The notes: a model not told the origin generated them from the sequence alone. DNA of 64,000 bases from Epiperipatus broadwayi (GCA_028023455.1 JAQFVV010012509.1:1490001-1554000); one strand, 5' to 3'. Positions 22,201-34,956 are shown, numbered from the stretch's first letter. Numbers and translations: made by a program.

Positions 22201-25200
22201 TTTATCATATGCTATCAAGAAAAGTTCTTTTCATTCTAATGTATGGCTATCTACTGTAAAGCTTATACTTGATGGTATTAGAATTAGGTAAAGAGAACTT
22301 ATTTTGGCAGCATATAAATAAGCAAATGAATCGTGTGATATTATTGATACAAACTTCCTTACTCAAAGTGTAGAAGGGGTCTGCAGATGTCATAAAACTG
22401 AGGTTTCTAAAATATATATAACTATACAAAGAACTTAACTTGAGTTCAAAATTTCAATATCTTTTTGAATTTAAGAATATTAGCCTAGAGTGTAAAAATA
22501 ATAAAAAGTGGCCACTAAATGCATAAATCCATTGTTTCCAGTTTTGAATCTTAGTCTTCATTAATGAAGATAAAAGCCAAATGCCAATGATTATTCAAAC
22601 TAGATGACTCAAGTAGGATGAAAAGAACTACTCAAGAAAGACATTTTTAAAAAATTAATTATAAAAATATATATATATATCCAATTCTATGTAAAATGGG
22701 AAACATAGCTCTTTGTAGTTAGTGTAATGGTGAGTGAAAGATTTAAAAGCTAAAGTTTTTGTATCAAAGCTCACCTGACCCTTTTGTTTTGTGAATGTTA
22801 CATGATTTCTTGTATTCAATTATTATCATTATTTTTTAATGTGATACATGAAAATAAATAAAGAATAACAATAGTAAAAATGTTCAGGTGATATTCTTGA
22901 TGTTTACAAAGTTGTGTGAAAATTGCTGATATATCTCTGGGTCAAATATAAAAACAAATATTGTGTATTCTTATTAAGATGTTCTGACCCAGTTCTTGAT
23001 TCCCAATACTTGTACCTAATTATTAAACAATCATCTTAGCACAGAACTTTAATTATAAAAATTTTAAGTAAGACCCGGACAAAAAAAATATTCTCATTGA
23101 TAAGTGACATTCAGGTTTCATAACTTTTAAATAGCTTACGTAAAGTTAGAAATCAATAATGTTAGATGCTAAATGCATATGTGTGCTATTCAAAATGGAC
23201 AAGAATAAGCTAGTGATCATGTAAAAAACAACAACATGAAAATAATATAATTTATTTACAAAACATATTTGAAAATAACATATTTATTCACCAATGATTG
23301 AAAAACAAATATTTTCATTTAATTTAAGTGTGATCAATGCAAACGTCCATGAGAAATTTTATAGTGATGATATTAACATCTATTACAAAGGCCAATCAAA
23401 AAAATGTAAATATAATTTATATTTTAAAAACTTGAAAATATTATCAATACAAACATTCTGGAAGAAATTAATTACAGTTTACCCATCATTTTTAATTTAA
23501 TTTATGTGATGTTTGCATTCATTATATTTATTAAAAACATGTTTTTCAATCATCGTTTGTTCACTAAGTATATTCTTTTTAGATTTGTTTTCTTTAATAA
23601 ATTTAATTATTTTCACGTTTTCAAACATATATTAATTTTCATGGTTTTCTTTTTATTATGCCTTCACTGGAGCCTTTAACTATCGTAGTTAATAAATCAT
23701 CAAAAAAAATATTTGATTTTTAATCATTGTTTATTTGCTTGTTGTTAATCTAATTTCTTCCCAATCACTAAAGATAGGTTTGTTTTCAATCATATATTAT
23801 TTTCATGTTTTTTTTGTTGTTGTTGTTGTTCTTGATACTTATCGATTAGATTATTCTTGTCTACTTGGATATGAAGATTGTAGCTTCACCTATGGGCAAT
23901 GCTTACATGCACTAAGAACAAATGTTTTCACCATATACTCAGGTTAATAAGTCTATAAATGATAAAATGGAGTTCTAATGAATATAATACATAAGCTGAA
24001 TTATTTAAATCTAAAACATAAGATAAGCCAATTTATACATAATATATGCACTGAGTAAATCTGTACCTCATAAAAATGGAGGTAAATAATCTAACTTCCT
24101 GTTGCAAGGATATAAACTGAAGACATAGAATACTGTCTCAAAATTAGAGTACCAATTCTTCATTTCATCATATCAGCTTTATTATAAAAACTTACTCAAA
24201 TTAAATAATTTAAAATAAATAAAAGTAGATAAAATTCTAGACATAAACAAAAAAAAAATCCATATAAAAAAAATGTTTAGTGCCAAGAACTGATAAGAAG
24301 ATCGGGGGGAGGGGGTATCTAAGTTTCCAGGGAGACTTTTCACTAAGTTATAAAAAAAAAATTATTAAAAAAAAAGATATTTTTTGGTTATCCAAAAAGA
24401 TACAAACAGATCAATTTTGAAGTAAAATGAGGATGTTACCAAATAAAATAAAAAAAAGAGAACATGAATTTACTGGACAGCCATTTGGCTAGTCAGATAA
24501 AGTCTTAGGTATAATAATTATAGATAAATTAAAAGTTGAAGCATGATTATTATGATTTAAATCATTACACTATGGTAATGCAAGATAATGCTGATAAAGT
24601 GTTTTATGCTGTCTTATCATTATGAAGATATATCATATATATCAACATATCAATTGATTTGTTAAGTTTAACTACATTACAATGTAAATATTTAAAATGA
24701 ATTCTTCTTAAATTTAAGCCAAGTTTCTGTGCATAGGCCAAATACTCAAAAACCCTGTTAACCGAGTTAAACATCTCTTCCCACTAAATCAGTACATAAC
24801 ATAACAAATTCATATACTTCTTACTCCTTTTTACTCAAATCTGATTCATTTCTTTTTTATTCCTATACTATTTTAATAATTGTTTCATTAAAAACAGCTC
24901 TCTATTCTAGCATCAATTATTGTAAACTTTATTAATCGGTGATTACACGGATGGTAATGTATTTAATTTCATCTCTATCTCATTTTAAGATTTTTCTTTT
25001 ATCAAAGAACTTTGGATTTAAAGCTGAAAACAATTCAGTTTTCCATCTAACAACCATCTTTAACTAATTTTTATTATCAAACTAAAAGTCTGAAATTCAA
25101 AAACCTTAAGATTATGGAGCCAAGATAAAACTTGCTTGTATAGCAATGTAAACCAGATCTCAGGTCATTAATATGTATTTCAATAACTTAAATTTTTTTC

Positions 25201-25277
25201 TAAGTGAAGACATCTTTTTCCCCTCAATAGAAATACAATAAATGGCCCTACACTAGAGTTGCTTTTATTTATATTAA
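22201..25277. other. AT-rich spacer, no gene; possible degraded SINE near 22715
   Basis: A tRNA-like stretch (gtagttagtgtaatggtgag, then tttgtatcaaagctcacc) lies at about 22715-22775 and may be an old SINE head. Otherwise I see homopolymers, a (TTG) run near 23815 and a G-rich run near 24303. Confidence 0.4.
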
Positions 25278-25438
25278 ATACATATTAATACTTAAATAAA
25301 AGTATAATATATATATACTTTAAGCTAAATGTAATCATAGGGGATTTGAACCCAGACTTTCAAGATCCTTTTAGGCATCTACTCCATCTTATATAACTGA
25401 TGCACAGTACAACCCACATGGGAAAAAGATAAATGATT
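25278..25438 (-). repeat. SINE family B, copy 1 (minus)
   Basis: On the minus strand it runs atcatttatctttttcccat, gtgcatcagttatataagat, ggagtagatgcc, agtctgggttcaaatcccc, then a tagcttaaagtatatata tail. The ggttcaaatcc box marks tRNA ancestry. It stands head to head with copy 2. Confidence 0.75.
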
Positions 25439-25479
25439 TTTTTTTTGGACCAACTGATGAGTGCTGGTTCAGCATGAAA

Positions 25480-25655
25480 TACATATATTGGAGATCATTT
25501 ATAATTTTCACATGTGTGTGGTAGTGTGCGTTGATTGTATAAAATGGAGTGGACGACTAAAGGGAGGTAGAAAATCTGAGTTCAAATCCCCTGATTACAT
25601 CTAGGTTAAAGTATATATACTATACTTGTATTTAAGTATTACATATTCAGTCTGT
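25480..25655 (+). repeat. SINE family B, copy 2 (plus)
   Basis: Starts near acatatattggagatcattt and contains gtgtgtggtagtgtgcgttg, ataaaatggagtggac, a B-box-like gagttcaaatcccc and the same tail. It forms an inverted pair with copy 1 across a spacer of about 50 bases. Confidence 0.8.
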
Positions 25656-25914
25656 ATTCTATCCATCCCTCTTTTATGTATTTAAATGGGCTTAAGGTTT
25701 TACATATAAGGAGTCAGAATGACTTATTGATGAACATGGGTATGACAACAAAAATTGGCAAACAAGGGTTTTGAATATGCCATCATCAGATTTTCAATGA
25801 TATGGATGGCTGAAGAGTTGGAGAGTAGAGAGGATTGAAGCCTGTCCATTAAAATTTGAAGATTTGCTATCTTAATATAAACCAAGCATTGATTATATGT
25901 ATGTGTGGGAGATG

Positions 25915-26085
25915 ATGATCCAGACCAAGTGATGAGTGCTGGTATAGCATAAAATACATATATTGGAGATCATTTATCTTTTTCACATGTATGTGGTAGT
26001 GTGCAACAGTTATATAAGATGGAGTGGATGCTAAAGGGAGCTTGAAAGTCTGGGTTCAAATTCCCTCTGATTATATGGCTATTCC
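25915..26085 (+). repeat. SINE family B, copy 3 (plus)
   Basis: Shares gaccaagtgatgagtgctgg, acatatattggagatcattt, gttatataagatggagtgga and gtctgggttcaaattccctc with the other copies. The tRNA-type B box is intact. Confidence 0.8.
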
Positions 26086-26219
26086 AACTCCAAGAAAAGA
26101 AAAGAATAAAACCTGCTTTAGAAGTGAGTTTTGCAATGATTATAAAAACTAATCTGTAAACCACAAAAAAGTTCCATATATAAAACATGTTAGTCTATTT
26201 CAGATTTCTTTAAAATACC

Positions 26220-27060
26220 TTTGAAATAATCCTCATAGTGTGGATGGGATCTACCTCTTAAATGAAGCCATGCTCAGGTTCACCACAAAATATCTTTTTA
26301 AAAAGTCATGCATTGTCCATTTGATTTACATATCAATCCAACAAAGATATGATTTATTATAAGATTTATATATTCATATCTAGCAAGTTGAAGAACATAT
26401 TGATTGATTTTATGATTTTGCTATTATATTTTTAAAATTTTATGTAGCATTTTTAAATGAAACTTTCTAATACCTTTATATTGCACTGACCCAATGTCCA
26501 AGTCTTACTTTCATACAATAAATTAGGTAAAATAATAGCTCTATAAAGATTTAACTTAGATGCAGTACTTATTTCCTGATGAAATACTTTTACCTTATTA
26601 AAACTATAGGGATCCATGCTTACAGATTTATACAATTAAGTCCACCTTTCTACTTATAAAACTACAGAGATATTTAAAAAATGATTTACATTCCCAAGTT
26701 GATAACCATCCAAGCTAAAAGCCACTGAGAATTTTTCTTTTGTATCTAGCTGATAAAGAACTTGAGTTTTTGCAATATTAATTAATAAACCATAAGTCTT
26801 TATATTTTGCACTATTCTGTAAATCGACTTTTGAAATGTCAAAAATAGCACAATCATCACTACACTTGTTAAATCCAGAATCCAACAAATCTTTTATAAG
26901 TTCTTTCATTTCAGTTAATCAATTTAAATTAAAAATTCCAACATCAAACTTGTATCGCATCTTGATGCTTATTTCATTAAGCCAGCTGTAAATAGTTCCA
27001 AAAATAACTGTCATAAAAATTAAAACAATATTGGAATGAGTACACATCAACATTTAACAT
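26220..27060 (-). pseudogene. Second non-LTR retrotransposon RT remnant
   Basis: Minus-strand frames show the order expected for LINE reverse transcriptase. MRYKFDVGIFNLN near 26960 is followed by a decayed DDCAIF (the palm aspartates) near 26850, then YGLLINIAKTQVLYQ at about 26790-26750, and STASKLNLYRAIILPNLLYE then SKTWTL at about 26560-26500. Stops and shifts split it into several frames (26654-26860 and 26453-26635 are the longest open parts). It differs from the RTE-like piece at 13811-14491. The clade cannot be fixed from this fragment. Confidence 0.65.
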
Positions 27061-27342
27061 CTGTTTTCAGTTCAAATAACACACATTTTCCACCTGTAGT
27101 CAATGTGTAAAGAAGCCCAGATTTACCTAAGCCAGCTAAACATTCATTAAATTACTTTAGAAATAATTCTCAAGCAAAATTTTAAACTTAACAAAGAGTT
27201 TATTAATCTGAATGTATTAGTAAATTGATAGTACTCCAACTATCTGCTGATTGGTTCTAGTTCATAAACTAAATCATAGATACAAATAGAGAATTTCCTT
27301 GCATTCTCCTGTTGTTATACTACTTGTACATTTCTCAGCCTT
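27061..27342. other. No gene seen
   Basis: Short spacer between the LINE remnant and the next repeat. Nothing recognised. Confidence 0.5.
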
Positions 27343-27394
27343 AAAAGTTCTATATAGTGTTGAACTATAAAAGTTCTATATAGTGTTGAACTAT
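27343..27394. repeat. 26-bp tandem duplication
   Basis: aaaagttctatatagtgttg then aactat is present twice in a row with no change, so it is recent. Confidence 0.9.
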
Positions 27395-27739
27395 AATGCT
27401 GCATTTTTCTTATGTCTGTATTTTAAACCCTTCTCTCTTGTCTTTTTACTATAATGCTTTCTTCAGCATATTGCTCTGCTGTTTTTCAAGCACCTTATTG
27501 CTCACACATCCATTATGCATTGTTCTGTTCTCTAACATTTCTAGATAGTCATTATTGTTTTATGTGACCTCATTTGCATAGTTTCATTATTGTCTCCTTG
27601 TAAATTAGCATATTTATGTAATTTTTGTATTTGCATAATTTTACTTATTTTGCATATTAATTTTTTCTAGAGTGAATTTTTAATGTCTTTTAATATTGAC
27701 TAATTTATACGCACATATTTATGCAACTTTATTCCTTAT
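27395..27739. other. AT-rich leader before gypsy remnant, no gene seen
   Basis: No LTR partner was found. It may contain decayed leader sequence of the gypsy copy to the right. Confidence 0.4.
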
Positions 27740-29235
27740 ACATTAGTGTTTTACAGTGTCTTTAAGTCAAATACTACAATTAAACATCCCAGTACAATGG
27801 CAAATACACATTAATCATATTAAAAGATACATGATAATAAATAATATTGCGGATAGTAAACTGAAATTGCTACTCTTACATGGATTGTCAGAAAAAGGTG
27901 TGTTTCAAATAGCTAATCATCTGTGTGACTCAAAAACCTCTGAAAATATTCCCTACAAAAAGATCTATATTTCAAACAACAACTTCAAAATATTTAGCAT
28001 TACTTTGCTTCTGAAATAGAATGCAATTACCAAATGAAAATATATGAGAATATGATATAGTATTGTGAGAGTTTACAAAGAAATGCAAGTTTAAAGACCA
28101 GCTAAAAAAGATGCTATTAGTCCAGCTGTTATGAAATATGTGAGATGGAAACAGCCAAGTGTTACTGAGTCTACACTAACTTGTACTGCTGCCATTGAAA
28201 GAGGAATAGCATAAGAATCTGTTCTAGAACATGCCAAAGAATTTAAAAATAGGGCAGATATAATTAAGTCAATTGTAGACTGATAAGTCATTTGTTAAAA
28301 GTCTATAAGAACAAAAGAAAATGACTAAGCTAAATTTACCTAACAATAGTAAATTGAGGGCAGAAGTATTTAAAAGTTCAGGAATATCAAAATGACAAAG
28401 ATGGTTGTTACTGATATAAATGGGAAACCTATTGATATAAAATGAATAGTGATAGTAACAATAAAAGTAAACAGGCAGATAAAATATTTACTGTTATATA
28501 TGTTGCTGTTAAAGACATCAGCTCTATACTGAGACTAACTGGTTCTGACATTTGGGAATAAGTATTGAATGTATTAAGAAAGCCAAATTGAAATTTAAAG
28601 TCCAGAACAAATTTCCACCATTGTTTAAATCAAGTCTAAAGAGACTAAATAGTAAAGCTGTAGCAGGAATGAACAACAAATGATGTGGGTATAAAGTTAG
28701 CAAAAATTGGATCAAACAAGGCTGGCCAAAAATATGACCAAACTATGTAATGCAATAACCCTGGAATGGGAAAAGTTTATCTATGTAAAGAATGCATTCT
28801 CATGATCTACTGAGTTTTAATTCCGAGGGGAAAAAATACAAGTTATAGTTGCTACATGAAGGACACCCTGAAATAGTTCATATGAAAGAACAAGCTCATT
28901 AATATTTCTGGTAGTTGGACATGAGTAATGATATTGAAAAAACTGTAGACATGCCAAGCCTATCAAAAAACAGCAAGGTTACCTGCTAAAAAGTTAAAAC
29001 CATAGCCTGAAGCTACTAACAATGAGAAAGGATTCTTCTAAATTTTGAAGGACCATTTCCTGAATATAAATGGATGGAATACAGAATAGTCAAAAATATC
29101 AGCAGAGATAATATACTAAAAGTACTAAATAAATTCTTTGCAACATACAGTACCCTGAACTAATAGTTACAGATAACGCAGAATTTTATTCAGTATAGTT
29201 GAAGGATTTTCTAGCTAAGAAAGGGATATAGCAGG
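27740..29235 (+). pseudogene. Internally deleted Ty3/gypsy remnant (element C)
   Basis: An open stretch at 27756-28019 is gag: PVQWQIHINHIKRYMIINNI then SKLKLLLLHGL and FQIANHLCD, matching the sister copies near 33240 and 50440. Traces of the gag tail follow to 28300, and a pol-start fragment KFPPLFKSSLKRLNSKAV lies near 28610-28665. The sequence then passes straight to integrase: LLHEGHPEIVHMKEQAH near 28845-28900 and a core-like NFEGPFP near 29040. Reverse transcriptase and RNase H are missing, so an internal deletion has occurred. The reading frame is broken many times. Confidence 0.7.
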
Positions 29236-29330
29236 GATGGCCAATGTATGGCACATGCACCAAAAGTAAAGCATTGCATGATTAGAAGTAGTACACTGAT
29301 CCAGGGAAAAAAAATTTTTTTAAAATTTCT
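29229..29330 (+). mobile_element. Possible hAT-type terminus inside element C integrase
   Basis: cagggatggccaatgtatgg then cac resembles hAT terminal repeats (CAGGGRTGGCCAA). It interrupts the integrase after a codon run equivalent to AKKGI. The opposite terminus was not found, so only one end or a truncated copy is present. Confidence 0.3.
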
Positions 29331-29956
29331 CAAATTATTTATATATATACACACACAATTAGCCTACCACTGAACTCTAGAGTGTGCACTTATTACACTT
29401 GTATTATACTTTTTTGATCTTAGAAGCTACAGAAAATTGCAAATGCTGACATGCAGCACCAGTTATTCAATCAGTTTACTGCTGACTCTCATGTCATAAC
29501 ATTCGATGGACTTATGATTTCATGTGTGTGAACAATCCTGTGGTTTTCAAACTTATATGCTTTTATTAACAGTTCTTTAAGTTTAAGATAAGATTTCTGT
29601 TTCATAAAGGCTTAATATACTTCTGAAAAATTTCAAATAAATTTTTTCATTTTTGAATGCATGCGTCAACTTTTTGCCCTCTCCCTTAATTAACTGATTA
29701 CTGAAAACTACAATTATTTGTTTTATTTGTATGTGTATGTTTTATGTCTTTTTTATACAATATCTTTTTTTATTATTTACATATAGAGGGAGTATTTTTA
29801 AAATTTAACTAATCATTAGCAAAGCTTTTAGAATGAGAACATATGGGTTGTGAGATTGCCAGCTAATCTACTATTTTATGGCAGGAAGTGATCTCATATT
29901 TCATCAGATATAATATATTATGAGAGAAAGAAAACTCCATATGAAAATATATATAT
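29331..29956. other. AT-rich spacer, no gene seen
   Basis: Nothing recognisable. A small TA/CA microsatellite lies near 29340. Confidence 0.5.
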
Positions 29957-32036
29957 TATAACGATCGAAATGAAAGTGAAGATCGAATCTAACCGCAAAA
30001 ACAATATCTGCAACTACCAGGGCGCCATCTAGGCATTTGAGCCTAGAAAAATTTATAGAGTAGGCAGATACGCGCTGTTAAGATTCCACTTTATTTAAAT
30101 ATTCCGATCGTTAGCCCAAGTCACTAGCTCAGCGGAGACGCAGAGATAAAAATCTATAAATTTTCTATCTTAAATATAAGAGAATAAAAGCCACTGCCAG
30201 AAATTAACACATAAAAAATATTTATTTACGCACATATAAAATCATTCTAAATTCGAGGAATAGGTTTAACATTTTTTTTAGATTTTTAGATTACTCTTTA
30301 ATTGTACATTTACATAAATTTCAATGAGTTTAATATTTATTTAGATGGTCAAGTATGAATAGACTACATAGATTTGCATCTGAAAATAAAACATTATATC
30401 CCTATTTAACCTTAGGCTAAAATTCGCAGTCAAACTGGCATCAATCCATCTGATACATTTATGTATTCAATGTAGCATGAAAACACAACAGCACAAATAT
30501 ACTATACTGTCAGGAAAGGTCATCTGAACAGTATAGTTAGAGAAAACATTGACTCTTGTCCAATACAGGAATATGACGTCTGTATAGCAAGAAGAACAAT
30601 AAAATAAAAATGCCATAGGAAGGGACCGCGATCCTTTTTGCCGACTTACAATCCCATCCATAGGCAAAGGGTTGGTGCGGTGTATACAGCGATTCTGCAC
30701 GTAGTGAAACTCATACTACATCTACTCATTACACAAATATATCCAATCCATTGACCCACTTCAACAACGACACAAATAACCCAAGATTACCCTCCCCTAA
30801 TATAACTTTACAAATCTATATAGCCATTCACACCCGACTTAAATTTAACATTTAAATACGTTCGCACAAATGAATTTTATAAAATTTGTTTTAAAATGTT
30901 GAGTACAGATCAGCTGCACAGATTCCACGGTCAAAAACATTCCAAATTAAACACAACCGATCAAAATACAAAGTCATCGATAAACGTCACTTGCATAGGG
31001 AATATACAAATCCCATTAGCATTCATCGTAAGATGCTTGCAGTGATATTGTTGACATATATTCTAATCGAATGTGAAAACCACAACATTATCAACCGCTA
31101 ACGAATCTATGCAACGTCTATACCCACCCTTAAATTTCCTCATTTAAAATTTAAACAATAAATATTAATACAAATAAATAATAAATGGAAATGATTTTTT
31201 TATCAAACACAAACATATATAAAATTACACATTATCAATTGAGTTGACACATAAGTCAGAGAAAAGTTCTTTTTATAAAATTTAAATTAACTTATCAATC
31301 TTTAAAGTTCTTAATTAATATTATGATTTTAACAATTGTTCAGTTCTATTGCTTACGGTAGAAGAGTCCCTGTTCCCGTTGGCAATTCCCACGGAGACTT
31401 TCCTGGAAGACCGGTCTGTTATTTTGGAGGTAGCATTAGCTGTTTCTGTTCTGGTATCACAGTCTTTGCATTTTTAAAATAAGTGAGTGAGGACGACAAG
31501 TGCCTCTTGTCGCTCGACTCACCAAAATCAAGTTGGAAAAACTGACTGGAACTCAATATTTTTTCTTTTTATAGTCCTCCTATGGATTCCATGAACAAAA
31601 ACGTCACTGTTCTGTTTTTTCGTTATGGTCCGGGCCTTTATTTGCTTCCATTGGTCAAGCTAAAATCTCTTTCTTTTCTTATCTAACTTTTCATCTGACT
31701 TTTTAATTAAACAGCTTTTAGATAATTAATAAACAATCATTTCCATTTATAGATTACAGGAATTAATTAATACCTGTTTTTATTTTAACTTACGTTATTT
31801 TTTTATTAAAATATTTTTATATTTCAATCTTGTATTTTTTTATTAAAAAAAATACGTTCAAATACTTTTTTTTTTTTTTGTTTATGAAAAAAATATTTTT
31901 AAAGTTTAGCATCTGTGCGAATATATATATACGTTTAACAATATTTTAATTTTAGCGTTTAGTTTTTTACTTTTATTTGCGAACTTTTAAGTTTTTATTT
32001 TAAATAAATGTAACGACATATTTATATATCGTTACA
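29957..32036 (-). mobile_element. Candidate solo LTR (~2.1 kb)
   Basis: The ends are short inverted repeats: tataacga at the left and tcgttaca at the right (minus-strand start TGTAACGA). Both are bordered by atatat, a possible but low-complexity target duplication. A minus-strand TATA box lies at 31566-31573, about 470 bp from the right end, like the promoter position in the LTR at 3010-4689. The body has more CpG than the surroundings and no coding frame of note. A non-autonomous DNA element is the alternative. Confidence 0.4.
31566..31573 (-). promoter_or_regulatory. TATA box in candidate solo LTR
   Basis: The minus strand reads GGACTATAAAAAG around these bases, followed by a leader with GAGTTCCAGTCAG, an initiator-like context. 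Confidence 0.4.
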
Positions 32037-32159
32037 ATATATATATGATTTTTTTAAATTTATAGGACTATATTAGGTCTTATAAAAACAAAAATCCTAT
32101 GGTAAGCTTGTAGAACTGTTTTTGAATGTTAATGTTTAAAATGATAAAATAATTTAAAT

Positions 32160-32480
32160 AAATTATTTAATTTTAATTTTTATTTTTTTGAAATTTTTTT
32201 TTTCAGTCAGTTACCCATTACTTTCCAAAAGAAAACGAGCAGAAGAAAAACAGAAGGTAATAGCAAGTGGCAGTTTAATTAATGAACTGTGGAAAAAAGG
32301 ATTCTTATTTATTGCAGGTCATTCATAAAAACTATTGTGTATTGTTTGTGAAAGTACTCTCTCAGGTAATAGAAGAAATGATCTTAATAGACACTACAGA
32401 AAACATCAAACTGAATTAGAAGAAAATCAGAAATTAGTTCCTGGGTCGAAGTTTGCTATGTCTGTAAAGCATAAATAAAT
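32160..32480 (+). pseudogene. BED-type zinc-finger fragment of a hAT-like transposase
   Basis: After a T tract ending in cag (near 32206) the plus strand encodes KRKRAEEKQKVIASGS, then ELWKKGFLFI. Past one stop it encodes LLCIVCESTLSGNRRNDLNR then HYRKH. The CxxC and later HxxxH spacing with a conserved NL.RHY-like end is the N-terminal BED finger found in hAT transposases and the ZBED/GTF2IRD2-like proteins derived from them. The in-frame stop (near 32327) and lack of a catalytic domain mark a dead fragment. The upstream AG may be a real splice acceptor if it was once part of a gene. Confidence 0.5.
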
Positions 32481-33049
32481 GTGTATGTACAAATTAGAAA
32501 TATTGCTAATGCTAAAATACTCCAGAAAAGAAATAACTAATTAATATGCAGAAAAAAACAATTCAGTAACTACAAGAAACAACAGGCTAATTTGTATTGT
32601 AATAAAAGTCTTAGTTTATGCAAATTAGCAAAGCTGATAAAAACAGTCTGCAAAAGAAGAATTAAAGAAAGGGAAATCAGTGCAAAAATAAATAGTACAA
32701 AAGAAGTGCAGCAAATGATGTATTAAATACTAAGATTAAGTTATGTTCTGTGGTCAGTTCTGTTGTTGTAAAGAAGAGCTCTAATCAAGAATCTAATTTG
32801 ACTATCTCAGAAATATGTGTGAGCAATAAAGTGCTTATAAAATTAGAGTTAAAAGACATTTGTATATATTAAATCTCTACAGAAATATGAACTGAAGTGA
32901 TTTAAGAGATTCTATTTTCAATTAACAAATAACAAGTTAAATTAATAAATTTTACTAATAGTATTATCATTAATCATAGTAAAATAAACTCTTGAAAGTA
33001 TTATTAAACTTTGTTGCTGTTTCCTTTATTTAATATTAAAAATTAGCCA
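32481..33049. other. AT-rich spacer, no gene seen
   Basis: May hold further decayed transposase sequence. No motif is recognisable. Confidence 0.4.
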
Positions 33050-34200
33050 AAATGTCAAATGACTGGTAGGCCCTGGATATATTATGTAGTGCAGTTGACA
33101 AAGGCATTGGGAAATATTAAATGGAGCCGCATGACGAGAGAATTTAATTTGTGTGACATAATTCAGCACTGCAGTTGAAGTGAAAATGTGGAACAATATG
33201 AAAATGACATTTGATATAAAAAATCTGAATCAATGGTGAATATATGTCAATCATGTGGAGAAATATATGCTCATGACTGGAGTAACAGATGACAAAATTC
33301 CAACACTATTCTGGATGTCAGGCCAGACAAAGATGTATTAAATGTGGCAAATCATTTATGTGATATGAAGAAATACCCCATAAGAAGTTATTAATACAAT
33401 TAAACACAGAAACAGCGCCTCTAGCGGCCACATAGCAGGTCAGGTTAAAGTACCGAATCTATATGTGAATACGATTTGGTCCTACGAATGTTGGCAAAGA
33501 ATTGTAAGTTCAAAATAAATATCGATGAAATGTTATTAGATCAGATATTATGGGGGATAAGAGAGGCAAAGCTTAGAGAGATACTACTAAGTGGGAAGGA
33601 ATTAATGTACAAAGTCACTATGGAACAGGCATTAGCTCATGAGGTCATGATAAACCATGTTGAAACTTTTTAAAAATACTTTGAAAATGAGTGTAAATGT
33701 GGCAAAGCCACGAGATATATCTGAAACAGGCTAATTAAATTCTAAATGTAGATTTAAAATGAAAAAATGTTTAACTGTGAATTGGAAGGGCATTTCTCAA
33801 AGTTATGCAAGCAACAAATGACACAACAAGATTTACGAGAGAGTAAACTAAGGAGAGAAGTATCTAAGAAGTTTGAAAATGGTAAGCAAATTGAAAGATA
33901 GTGGTGATACATCTAAGTTAAATATTAAAGTCTGCGGCCAAAATATACAAATGGAGATGGACAGTAGATGGGTATATCATTAATAGCATTGAAAGATTGG
34001 ACAAGGATTTATAGAAAGGCAAAAAGTTAAAGTCAAATTAAGAAAGTCTATGGTGATAGTGTCAGATGTAACTGGAAATCGAATCAAGATTAGAGGAATG
34101 GTGATGGTACCTGTAGTGGTAAATAATCATAGTAAACAAATACCATTATTTGTAACTGAACAGAATATTAACCCATTTACTATTGAATGTGATTTCATTG
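33050..34200 (+). pseudogene. Ty3/gypsy gag-protease remnant (element D)
   Basis: Capsid traces near 33230-33330 read YVNHVEKYMLMTGVTDDKIP. A clean open piece at 33476-33673 reads LAKNCKFKINIDEMLLDQIL then WGIREAKLREILLSG, the conserved end of the gypsy capsid domain. A single zinc knuckle, KCFNCELEGHFSKLCK (CX2CX4HX4C), lies near 33760-33810. A protease remnant follows near 33945-34190: the active-site region is worn to MEMDSR, and the flap-side strand MVPVVVNNHSKQIPLFV is readable. No RT follows, so the copy is truncated. A segment at about 33396-33470 (with agcgcctctagcggccac) does not fit gag and may be an insertion. Confidence 0.7.
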
Positions 34201-34956
34201 TACTGAACATTATATATATAAAACCATTTTTTTTTTGTCGTAACTGAGGGAATATGAACCTAAATATTTGCTGTGCCACATTCGTTTCACCTAAGTTACA
34301 TGCTGGAACCAACTCTGGATCATATGCAAGTCTCTTTGCCCAAGTTCAAAATATAAAGGTGCCCCAGAAAACATCTGTGTATCTGTATAATCACACATAT
34401 ATATTATCTATTAATGTCAGATAACTAGTTATGTATAGATTAAAGTAATAGCTTTATAAATTTAATTTATGATTAACTTAATTTAATAGTCCAAAAAATA
34501 TGAAAATCACATATACATGGGTGAATTATATATATCACTGTGATATATATATATTATAGTTTATAACAAATTGATTTCTAAAATAGTTTGTAAAAGGTAT
34601 CATGTGATTCAAATCTGGATGGAGAGAGCATGTTAATTGACAGTAAAAAAAGATATTAAAACAATAATTATTTGTCAAAACATATTTTATCTATAAAAAT
34701 AAATACTTAACCAACTGTATAAATTATTTTACTAAAATCATATGTTTTGAAAACAAAGAATAAATTCTTGTTAACATTCTGCTAAAAAATTAGACAAAAG
34801 ACAGGAGTTAATTTTATTTCTAAAATTATACAGCATGGTATGCTAATGGCTTATTTTGCCATAAGATAAAATTTATCATAAAAATGTACAAGTTAATTGA
34901 AAACATGTATATATAGCCCACCATTTTTTATGTAAGAGGGAAGACTGCAAATTTTT
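34201..34956. other. AT-rich spacer with a small AT palindrome
   Basis: attatatatatcac faces gtgatatatatata near 34525-34556. Otherwise nothing is recognisable. Confidence 0.5.
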
